Shown: piece after piece, positions 1 through 6,057 of the stretch | Layout of the letters: each line of letters opens with the position of its first letter | Numbering within the stretch: position 1 is the first letter of the stretch | Assembly (NCBI GenBank): GCA_964344765.1 | Contig: CAYFOM010000048.1 | Span: 1 to 29,699 of the forward strand | Reading direction: 5' to 3' | DNA from: JACNIZ01 sp964344765 | GTDB lineage: Bacteria > Planctomycetota > UBA1135 | DNA length: 29,699 bases | The notes under the pieces: model-generated | Database searches by the model: none | What the model was told of the DNA's origin: nothing | The model's input: only the letters and a program-made list of their open reading frames with translations | Made by a program: the position numbers and the translations under genes

Positions 1-29
1 GAAACCTGCCAGGTGTGACTTTGAGGGGA

Positions 30-59
30 TTGCGGTTAACTGGGTAAAGTCAGTATGAA
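30..59 (+). promoter_or_regulatory. Weak candidate sigma70-like promoter
   Basis: A TTGCGG at 30-35 and a TATGAA at 54-59 are 18 bases apart, upstream of the first gene at 133. The match to the consensus is partial and the lineage may use other promoter rules. The rest of 1-132 is AT-richer than the genes and shows no convincing coding frame. Confidence 0.2.
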
Positions 60-132
60 TCATTGCATAGCCATACGGATTTTCAAAATATTCTAACCGT
101 ATTTCCAAATCAAAGAGAGACAACCTTTTGCC

Positions 133-627
133 ATGAACCGCAATCTCACATCACCCCCACAACCCGGCAAACTCGACGTGCAAACTCGTTTGCTCATTGC
201 CTTATGGGCAAGTTGGTCCTGCGGGAACCCGGCGCAATCGGCACGCTACACCCAGCGACTGGGCGAGCGAGTCGACCGCCAAACCAGCATGCGGTTGCGC
301 AAAGCAATCCTCAGCCGCAATTGGGGCGAAGAATTTGACCCCGCCACCCAAGCAATGCTGAGCTACGTCGAAAACTTGGCGTTGCGTCCGCAACAACCGT
401 CGATGGAATTGCGTCGCCGACTCCTATCCAAGGGATACTCCGACGCAACCGTAATGGAGATCGAAGAGCTGGTCGACCGCATCCTCGCTGAATGCCGCAC
501 TGCAAGCGCGCGCCGGCAGAGTTACAAACGTAAACGCCCCAGCCGCTATCGCCGCCGCACGCGGGCGTTTCGCTCGGCTTATCGGCCGATGATGCGCACC
601 ATGCATAATCGCTTCAATGGGATTTAA
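133..627 (+). CDS. Degenerate AhpD/CMD-like protein with Arg-rich C-terminal tail
   Basis: This 164-residue protein aligns by eye with the AhpD/carboxymuconolactone-decarboxylase-like domain of the next gene. 'LIALWASWSCGNPAQSARY' sits where the neighbour has 'LIGVWVSSLNECQYCVDHH', and 'MLSYVENLALRPQQPS' matches 'MLQYAEALTMAPQAMA'. The CxxC and the following His of the active family are replaced (Asn and Gln at the cysteine positions), so thiol peroxidase-type chemistry is unlikely. The last 40 or so residues are packed with Arg, Lys and Tyr, which suggests binding to nucleic acid, phospholipid or another acidic partner; that is inference. The ATG at 133 follows a purine-rich AGAGAGA at 114-120. 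The gene ends 33 bases before the intact paralogue, so the two are probably co-transcribed. The true function is unknown. Confidence 0.65.
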   Translation: MNRNLTSPPQPGKLDVQTRLLIALWASWSCGNPAQSARYTQRLGERVDRQTSMRLRKAILSRNWGEEFDPATQAMLSYVENLALRPQQPSMELRRRLLSKGYSDATVMEIEELVDRILAECRTASARRQSYKRKRPSRYRRRTRAFRSAYRPMMRTMHNRFNGI

Positions 628-660
628 TTCCCGCTCAACCCCCAATTACACTATGGACCG

Positions 661-1767
661 ATGACCTGGATTCAAACCATTTCCCCCGCCAACGCCGGCG
701 GCAAGCTGGCCGATCTTTACCGGCGCATTGCAGGTAAAAATGGTCAGGTCGACAACATCTTGCAGGCTCATTCGCTGCGACCACATTCACTTCAGGGGCA
801 CATGGCTCTTTATAAAGCCGTGCTGCATCACACCGGCAACAAGCTGCCCAAACGAACGCTTGAATTGATTGGCGTATGGGTCAGTTCGCTGAATGAATGC
901 CAATATTGTGTCGATCATCATTTTGCTGGATTCGCCAAGTTGGTCGGCGATGATGACACCTGCCGCCGCATCAAAGTGGCTTTACTGAGCCACAAATGGC
1001 AAGGTGAATTCAGCGAGGCTGAGATTGCGATGCTGCAGTACGCCGAGGCGTTGACCATGGCACCTCAGGCAATGGCGGATGAAGCTTTGCAACACATGCG
1101 TGCAGCCGGTCTCAGCGATGGCGAGATCCTCGAGGTCAATCAAGTGGTGGCTTATTTCAACTACGCCAACCGAACCGTGCTGGGTTTGGGCGTGCACACC
1201 GACGGTGAAGTTCTGGGCACCTCCCCGAACAATAGTGCCGACGAAAATGATTGGCAGCACCGCCATGCAAGCGAAGACAACGAGGCGGGCACTGCGTCAG
1301 AAGCCAAGCCTAAGCCTAAAAACGTCGGCAAATACTCGCTGCGCGCGGTGGCTCCGTATAAGCCGGCGGTGCGTTCCGGCTACAAGACCTTGCACGGTCA
1401 AGCCATGCAAGCCGGCAATCACATCCGCAGTGGTTCGCCACTTTTTGATGTCTTCTTCCGACTCAGCGCAGGCATGTGTATCGGCTGCGGGATCGGCATG
1501 ATTCTCTATTTCGGCCCAGGAACCGAAGTCCAAATCGAGCGCTATTTCCCCAATCACCCGCTCACCACGGGAGCGGCATTCGGATTCTTTGCATCGGTGC
1601 CGATCAACATCCTGCTCTTTATTTGGCACCAACTGCGAGTCAGCCAAGCGCGTAAATCGCGCTCCGCTGAACCCACCATGCCGCGCTACATTGGCCGCCC
1701 GGCAATCGCCATTACTGCCGCCATCACCTTCACCATTTTGTGGCTGGCGGAATCCAATATGTTCTAA
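661..1767 (+). CDS. AhpD/CMD-family peroxidase-like protein fused to a three-helix membrane domain
   Basis: This is a 368-residue protein. Residues 1-180 match the AhpD-like, peroxidase-related branch of the carboxymuconolactone decarboxylase family: C80-x2-C83 with H87 ('ECQYCVDHH') is the redox-active motif, followed by the helical segment 'LSDGEILEVNQVVAYFNY'. Residues 185-255 are polar and probably a linker. Three hydrophobic stretches follow at about 265-285, 302-322 and 345-362, with 'YIGRPAI' before the last. AhpD proteins are usually soluble, so the membrane tail is an unusual addition and would hold the redox domain at the inner membrane. The tail is duplicated as the separate gene at 1780. 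A link to redox control of the nearby secretion machine is conceivable but unproven. Confidence 0.8.
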   Translation: MTWIQTISPANAGGKLADLYRRIAGKNGQVDNILQAHSLRPHSLQGHMALYKAVLHHTGNKLPKRTLELIGVWVSSLNECQYCVDHHFAGFAKLVGDDDTCRRIKVALLSHKWQGEFSEAEIAMLQYAEALTMAPQAMADEALQHMRAAGLSDGEILEVNQVVAYFNYANRTVLGLGVHTDGEVLGTSPNNSADENDWQHRHASEDNEAGTASEAKPKPKNVGKYSLRAVAPYKPAVRSGYKTLHGQAMQAGNHIRSGSPLFDVFFRLSAGMCIGCGIGMILYFGPGTEVQIERYFPNHPLTTGAAFGFFASVPINILLFIWHQLRVSQARKSRSAEPTMPRYIGRPAIAITAAITFTILWLAESNMF

Positions 1768-1779
1768 ACCGCTCTCCTT

Positions 1780-2163
1780 ATGAAATGGCATCTTCGATCC
1801 GCACGCGTGCAAAACGCCATGCGCAGCAATCAGCTCCCGGAAACCATTTTCCGGTTGTGCATCGGGATTGCATTGGGCAGCAGCTTAGCTTTCATGATCT
1901 TCACCGGCGGCGGCGGTACCGAAGTCGTCTTCGCTTATAAGGATGTAGAGCATCCAATTTCCTCCGGCTTCGCTTTGGGATTCGTCGCCTCGCTGCCCAT
2001 AGGGATCCTCTATTTCTTCTGGCGACGCCTCCGCAATGCGCGCGCTTTGCGCAAGGGTCAACCGGAACCGCCCTACCCGCATTACATCGGTAGGCCCGCA
2101 ATCGGAGTTGCTTGTGTTTTGGTGCTCCTACTCCTTTGGTGGGCAGATCGAGCACTGGCTTAA
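1780..2163 (+). CDS. Small three-helix membrane protein, duplicate of the preceding gene's C-terminal domain
   Basis: A 127-residue protein with hydrophobic segments near 24-45, 64-82 and 106-124. It is clearly related to residues 262-365 of the preceding protein: both have a Phe-Arg-Leu helix start, 'GTEV', 'P(L/I)(T/S)(T/S)G(A/F)A(F/L)GF(F/V)AS(V/L)PI', and '(R/H)YIGRPAI' before the last helix. I do not recognise the family. The ATG at 1780 lies 12 bases after the upstream stop, so co-transcription is likely. The pair looks like a domain duplication, one copy fused to an AhpD domain and one free, and they could form a heteromeric membrane complex (inference). Confidence 0.7.
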   Translation: MKWHLRSARVQNAMRSNQLPETIFRLCIGIALGSSLAFMIFTGGGGTEVVFAYKDVEHPISSGFALGFVASLPIGILYFFWRRLRNARALRKGQPEPPYPHYIGRPAIGVACVLVLLLLWWADRALA

Positions 2164-2179
2164 TCGCATCGCCGCGCAC

Positions 2180-2197
2180 ACCCAGCCCAACCTGGGT
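2180..2197 (+). other. Short inverted repeat between regions 1 and 2
   Basis: ACCCAG (2180-2185) and CTGGGT (2192-2197) can form a six-base-pair stem with a six-base loop, 16 bases after the preceding stop. No U-run follows, so it is not a convincing intrinsic terminator. Transcription may continue into the secretion operon. Confidence 0.25.
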
Positions 2198-2256
2198 TAA
2201 CAAAATTGCTTATGTAGCTCCCGGCCATCGCCGAAGAGGATTTGGAAAACAATCCG

Positions 2257-2772
2257 ATGCGGCGACCACTCCAACAACTCAAAGCCGGCTTCACGCTGAT
2301 CGAAATGCTGATCGGCATGGCGATCCTCATCATCTTGGCGGGGATGGCTATTCCTAGTTTTGCCGAGGCCATGGAAGACGCCGAGGTGGCGTCGTTGGAG
2401 CAACAGCTGCAACGCATTCGAACGGCGGTCGATTACTACACCTTCCAACACGAAGAGCAAGTCCCCGGCTACGACGGCGCAACGTCGACGTGGTCTGCAT
2501 CGACCTTCGAGAACCAGTTGCTGCTTGCCAGCGACGAAGACGGCAACACTGCCGCCGTCGGCACAAGTGGCTACTACTACGGCCCTTACATCACCGAGGG
2601 CTTCCCACAGAACCCATTTAACGGCCTCAACTCGGTCCACATGGTGCAACCCGGCGTCGCATTCGCCGAAGCCGACGACACCACTGGCTGGGTTTATTGG
2701 GCCGATACCGGCACGTTGCGCGCCAATTCGTCCGGTACTACCCCCGATGGCATCCCCCACTTCGACCTGTGA
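2257..2772 (+). CDS. gspG: Type II secretion major pseudopilin (GspG-like)
   Basis: A 171-residue prepilin with a class III signal: basic leader 'MRRPLQQLKAG', then 'FTLIEMLIGMAILIILAG'. Cleavage is expected after G11 and Glu is at +5 of the mature chain. The helix continues through 'AEVASLEQQLQRIRTAVDYY', as in GspG-type subunits, followed by a Gly/Thr/Tyr-rich C-terminal domain with 'PYITEGFPQNPF'. A TTG at 2242 would add five residues, but the ATG at 2257 gives a normal leader length and has GGAAAA at 2244-2249 as a possible ribosome site. The gene opens the secretion operon, so it is probably the major subunit of the pseudopilus. The prepilin peptidase that must process it is not in the window. 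Confidence 0.88.
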   Translation: MRRPLQQLKAGFTLIEMLIGMAILIILAGMAIPSFAEAMEDAEVASLEQQLQRIRTAVDYYTFQHEEQVPGYDGATSTWSASTFENQLLLASDEDGNTAAVGTSGYYYGPYITEGFPQNPFNGLNSVHMVQPGVAFAEADDTTGWVYWADTGTLRANSSGTTPDGIPHFDL

Positions 2773-2864
2773 ACGATCCCCTGCAAAAACGGCCCATCCC
2801 CGCGCTTTTTGCCGCTTTGTCCTTCGTCGCCCTCGCACTGGCGATCTTGAATTGGCTCAACTAA
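2769..2864 (+). CDS. Predicted 31-residue single-helix membrane protein
   Basis: The GTG at 2769 overlaps the pseudopilin stop as GTGA, the same junction type used elsewhere in this operon. It encodes a short polar, basic start ('MNDPLQKRPIPALF') followed by one hydrophobic helix ('AALSFVALALAILNWLN'), and ends at TAA 2862-2864. The reading frame then continues open to 2969 (see next entry), so this may be the N-terminal part of a longer protein broken by one stop codon. A small membrane subunit of the secretion platform is plausible. I know no family for it, and the evidence is position, start overlap and composition only. Confidence 0.42.
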   Translation: MNDPLQKRPIPALFAALSFVALALAILNWLN

Positions 2865-2969
2865 GAGCCTGATTTCGACGAAAAAGGTGTGTACTTCTGC
2901 GGTGCCGACGGCGCCGCACTTCTGCCCGCCGGCGAGCGGGTCCTCCAGCTGCCCTGTTCCACGCCTTGA
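2865..2969 (+). other. In-frame continuation of the small ORF after TAA, ending in a TTGA overlap with pilM
   Basis: Immediately after the TAA at 2862-2864 the same frame stays open for 34 codons. It reads as a plausible soluble tail ('EPDFDEKGVYFCGADGAALL' and onward) with ordinary codon use, and stops at TGA 2967-2969. That TGA overlaps the TTG start of pilM as TTGA. It could be the tail of one interrupted gene, a second small ORF starting at GTG 2889, or chance. Confidence 0.35.
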
Positions 2970-4054
2970 AATTCGTCACACGCTACAGCCCGGTGGCACT
3001 TCACTTCGGAAGCCTCGAAACCAGGCTTTTGCAACTCACCGGAGGTCCTGGCGGCTGGAATGTGAACCTAGGCCTGAAGGCTCAAGGTCAAGGCACCACG
3101 CGCCACAGTAAAGCGGCGTCGTCGCTGGCTTCGGGATTGAAGAGTCGAGCGATGGGCAAAGACGTCTGCATGGCGACGACCACCGAACGCGCATCGATGT
3201 CGGTGATTCCGGTCGAGCGGCCGCAGATGGATCGCTTGCAGTCGACGCTGGAAGAGGCTGCGGTGAAGAGTTTGGAAGATACCGAGGGCATTAGTTATCG
3301 CTACTTGCCGCTGAGCGATGAACTGGACACCAATCAGGAACGCAATGAGTTCCTGCTGCTGTGTCTGGGACAATCGGAAATGCGCCGCTGCACCGCTGCC
3401 AGCGAGGCGTTGGGATTCCGCCCGGTCGGCTTGGAGATCTCTGCCTTCCCCGAAGCACGCGCATTGATTCAAGCCAACAAAGACATCAACGACGCTTGGG
3501 CGTTTTTGCACCTGGCGCTGGACCACGCTTACTTCGGCATTGCGTTGGACGGCGAAATCCAGTTCCTCAAAACCATGGAGCGCGACGGAAGTCTGCTGCT
3601 GAAGACCATGCACGACGGCGTCGACGCCGGCAATCAGGGCGGACAAATCGGCATGGCGCCCGGCTTCATGATGGATAGCGATTCCGACGACCAAGGATCG
3701 TTGTTGGATCAAGCGCAAGGTCAAATGCACACGCTGCAGGAAATGGCCGAGGAACAGGGCACGCGGTTAATGAGTGCGGTTCGCGTCGAGTCGGCCAACC
3801 TGGCGCATGAAGTACGCGCCTGTTTACGCCACTTCCACGCCCGCAACCAAGGCCATTCGGTGGCTTCGCTGGAACTGACCGGTTTCGCCGCCGGCTTGCC
3901 CGGCTTGCACACGCTGCTGGAACAAAGCCTGAAAATGCCGACCGAAGTCGCGCGCCCGTTCACCAAGTTGGGCATCGGCGCGCCGGCTGAAATTCTCCGC
4001 GAACAACACATGTGGTGCGCAAATCTGGGCTTGGCCCTGCGAGGTGCAGCATGA
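2966..4054 (+). CDS. pilM: PilM-like actin-fold platform protein
   Basis: A 362-residue protein preceding PilN and PilO, as PilM (the GspL cytoplasmic-domain equivalent) does in type IV pilus operons. Its N-terminus 'YSPVALHFGSLETRLLQL' follows the actin-like beta-hairpin pattern of PilM, and 'LTGFAAGLPGLHTLLEQSL' followed by 'MPTEVARPF' matches the late adenosine-loop region plus the family's '(I/M)P-EV--PF' element. The first phosphate loop has His13 where PilM normally has Asp, and the glycine-rich loop is poor, so nucleotide binding may be weak or lost. Residues 220-262 form an acidic, Gly/Met-rich insertion. The start is a TTG that overlaps the upstream frame's stop; no ATG gives the full N-terminal strand. 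It probably sits in the cytoplasm and binds the PilN N-terminus. Confidence 0.75.
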   Translation: MKFVTRYSPVALHFGSLETRLLQLTGGPGGWNVNLGLKAQGQGTTRHSKAASSLASGLKSRAMGKDVCMATTTERASMSVIPVERPQMDRLQSTLEEAAVKSLEDTEGISYRYLPLSDELDTNQERNEFLLLCLGQSEMRRCTAASEALGFRPVGLEISAFPEARALIQANKDINDAWAFLHLALDHAYFGIALDGEIQFLKTMERDGSLLLKTMHDGVDAGNQGGQIGMAPGFMMDSDSDDQGSLLDQAQGQMHTLQEMAEEQGTRLMSAVRVESANLAHEVRACLRHFHARNQGHSVASLELTGFAAGLPGLHTLLEQSLKMPTEVARPFTKLGIGAPAEILREQHMWCANLGLALRGAA

Positions 4055-4665
4055 AAACGGCTGACTTCTTAGGCGACGCCCCCTTCCGCACCCACTGCGA
4101 ACGCCGTCGTACGACGCGGCGCTTGCTGACCATTTGCGTGTACTTAGCGGTTTGCTTGGCAAGCACCTTCGCTTTTCATTGGGAGGTCACGACACAGGAA
4201 CGCGAAGCCGATCGCGCCAACGCCCCCGACCCGGCAGCGAGCCAGGCCGAAGCCGAACTGTTGCGCATTTACGACGAAATGAACCAGTTCGCCGCGCGCT
4301 TGGACCCGCTGACCGGCCATCTCGGCAAGCCGACTTGCGCCAACATGATCAGCGGTTTGGAAGGCGCGTTGGGAGCGTCGGTGGAAGTGGAAAAGGTGCA
4401 ATGGAAGAGTGCCATTGAAGTCACCAAAGACAAAGGCGTCACCATCGAACGCAATGTGTTGGTCCTCACCGTTGACGTCATCGCGTTGGACGAAAAAACA
4501 GCAACCGCTGTCGACGAAATTCTCGCCGCTTACACCGGTTACGAAGCAACCATTTTGTCGCACGAAGCGGTGGAAAACCGCTGGCCGGCAACTCGCTTAG
4601 TCATCCAATTGGTGGGCGACGCCGATCAACTAGCCAGCAAGGCTGAGATTCAGGAGGCTAGCTGA
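4051..4665 (+). CDS. pilN: PilN-like inner-membrane platform protein
   Basis: A 204-residue bitopic membrane protein: a basic cytoplasmic start ('CERRRTTRR'), one hydrophobic segment at about 24-43, then a periplasmic helical region and a ferredoxin-like alpha/beta domain. This size and layout match PilN, equivalent to the periplasmic half of GspL. The ATG at 4051 overlaps the pilM stop as ATGA and has GAGGTG at 4041-4046 as a ribosome site; a GTG at 4012 lies inside pilM and is less likely. Sequence similarity within this family is low, so the call rests on topology and on its place between PilM and PilO. It should dimerise with the next product and anchor PilM. Confidence 0.72.
   Translation: MKTADFLGDAPFRTHCERRRTTRRLLTICVYLAVCLASTFAFHWEVTTQEREADRANAPDPAASQAEAELLRIYDEMNQFAARLDPLTGHLGKPTCANMISGLEGALGASVEVEKVQWKSAIEVTKDKGVTIERNVLVLTVDVIALDEKTATAVDEILAAYTGYEATILSHEAVENRWPATRLVIQLVGDADQLASKAEIQEAS
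4652..4657 (+). promoter_or_regulatory. Shine-Dalgarno AGGAGG of the pilO-like gene
   Basis: A perfect AGGAGG ends seven bases before the ATG at 4665 and lies inside the end of the upstream gene. It fixes the start of the pilO-like gene and shows that this organism uses canonical anti-Shine-Dalgarno pairing. A similar AGGAGG is at 12593-12598 before the ATG at 12603. Confidence 0.8.
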
Positions 4666-5282
4666 TGTCATGGCGCAAATTGCTGTTCTGGTTGATGTTC
4701 CTGGTCATTCCGGCGGCCTTTATCCAATGGGGTGTGATACCACTGAAGGAGCGCCGTGCGGAAGCGATGGCTTTGCAACAAAACGCCGACAAGCAGGGAG
4801 TGATGAACAAAAAGATGTCGCGAGAACGCGACCAATTGGAAATCCTGTGGATTGAATTCCGTCCGCAGGCTGAATTGGAACTCATCAGTCTGGGCTCACA
4901 CCTCAACCCAATCTTGTTGCAAAACCGGGTATTGGATTTGGCCCGTCGTCTTGGAGTCGAGCTGACCATCCAATCCAAAACCATGCGCGACGAAGACGCG
5001 TTGCCGACTTACACCTTTGCCGGCAGTGCATCTCCATGGCAAGCGCATGAATTCTTGCGCTACTTGGAGCGCGGCGATCATCGAGCTCGATTTAACTCAG
5101 TGACGGTGGTTTACGACCTGGTTGAATCCACCGGCAAGCACCTCGCCTACTTCTCGGGTGAATTCACCATTCCGAAAGTACCGGAAGGGCCTGGTGACTT
5201 CACTGATTTGGATCAACCTGACGGCACCCAAGATGCTGGCGTGGAATTGGTCGGTGGTCCGGCTCCGGAGGTCATCGGATGA
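4665..5282 (+). CDS. pilO: PilO/GspM-like inner-membrane platform protein
   Basis: A 205-residue protein with an N-terminal membrane helix (about 6-26, 'LLFWLMFLVIPAAFIQWGVI'), a charged coiled-coil-like stretch (about 28-65) and a periplasmic alpha/beta domain. This is the PilO (GspM) layout, and it directly follows the PilN-like gene with a TGATG overlap. The family's role is to form a PilN-PilO heterodimer linking the cytoplasmic ATPase side to the secretin. The C-terminal 30 residues are acidic and Gly/Pro-rich ('PDGTQDAGVELVGGPAPEV') and may be disordered. The assignment rests mostly on topology and context. Confidence 0.7.
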   Translation: MSWRKLLFWLMFLVIPAAFIQWGVIPLKERRAEAMALQQNADKQGVMNKKMSRERDQLEILWIEFRPQAELELISLGSHLNPILLQNRVLDLARRLGVELTIQSKTMRDEDALPTYTFAGSASPWQAHEFLRYLERGDHRARFNSVTVVYDLVESTGKHLAYFSGEFTIPKVPEGPGDFTDLDQPDGTQDAGVELVGGPAPEVIG

Positions 5283-6055
5283 GTAGTTCCAAGCCTTCGA
5301 TCGTCGACCAGATGAAGAAGCAGAAAGGCAAGACTGCTGCGCTGGGCTTGTGCTTTGCCGCGATGCTTTATATCTGGGGGCCAATGATTTTCGGCGGCGA
5401 TGATGAAGCCAAGAAGAAGAAGCCGAAGCCTAGCCCCAATGCTGCGCCAACTGCGGCGGCGACTACGACCGGCGGCGCGCCCACTAGCGGTGGCAAGCCG
5501 AAGGCGACGCAAGCATCCGCAACTCTGGCCGCCGGAACCGCGAAGCCGATCAAAACCTTTAAGGAAGCGTTGGATCGATTGGATCAATGGCGCGTGCCTT
5601 TGGGCATGGAGAAGGCCGAGCCGCTCACTCCGGAGGTCATCGCCAGTCGTCGTGCCGAAGCTCAACGCAAAGCGGCCGCCCGTGTGGCTCTGCAGCAATC
5701 GGCAAAGGCGGCTCGATCCGCTGCCGAAGCTGCCGAAGGTTTGCCCGAATCGTTGCTCGACGGCGGCATGGACGGCGACTTCAATCTGCCGCATGGAGGC
5801 AACGAAGAAAACGACCCCAACTTTGCACCGGAGGTCGTCGAGCAGGTCGAAATCACCGATCTGATCCTTTCCGGCACCGCCATTCTTGGACCGCGCAAGG
5901 TCGCCTTCTTCGGCGATCGCCACATTCAGGAAGGCGAGAAAATCGGCCGATATTTGGTGAAAGCCGTGCGTTCGCGGGAGGTTGACCTGTGGGCGGACGG
6001 CCGCTTGACCGTACTTCGAATGGCACCTCCAGACTTGGAGTACAACAAACCCTGA
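5279..6055 (+). CDS. GspB/GspC/PilP-like secretin-connecting protein
   Basis: A 258-residue protein with a short basic N-terminus, one membrane helix (about 18-38), a Lys/Ala/Pro/Thr-rich linker (about 42-85), a helical middle and a small C-terminal beta domain. The end, 'LILSGTAILGPRKVAFFGDR' then 'IQEGEKIGRYLVKAV', looks like the inner-membrane-to-secretin linking domains of GspB/GspC and PilP, which bind the secretin N0 domain. The ATG at 5279 overlaps the upstream stop as ATGA, and the secretin gene follows after two bases. Which named family it belongs to cannot be settled by eye; PilP is expected from gene order, GspB/C from the domain. Confidence 0.6.
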   Translation: MSSSKPSIVDQMKKQKGKTAALGLCFAAMLYIWGPMIFGGDDEAKKKKPKPSPNAAPTAAATTTGGAPTSGGKPKATQASATLAAGTAKPIKTFKEALDRLDQWRVPLGMEKAEPLTPEVIASRRAEAQRKAAARVALQQSAKAARSAAEAAEGLPESLLDGGMDGDFNLPHGGNEENDPNFAPEVVEQVEITDLILSGTAILGPRKVAFFGDRHIQEGEKIGRYLVKAVRSREVDLWADGRLTVLRMAPPDLEYNKP

Positions 6056-6057
6056 TC

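Noticed and set aside
2197..2838. Minus-strand 213-residue open frame over the pseudopilin
   Set aside because: The plus strand encodes an unmistakable prepilin signal and helix; the antisense frame has no motif.
3068..3730. Minus-strand 220-residue open frame over pilM
   Set aside because: The plus-strand pilM fits the operon with coupled junctions on both sides. The antisense frame has no recognisable features.
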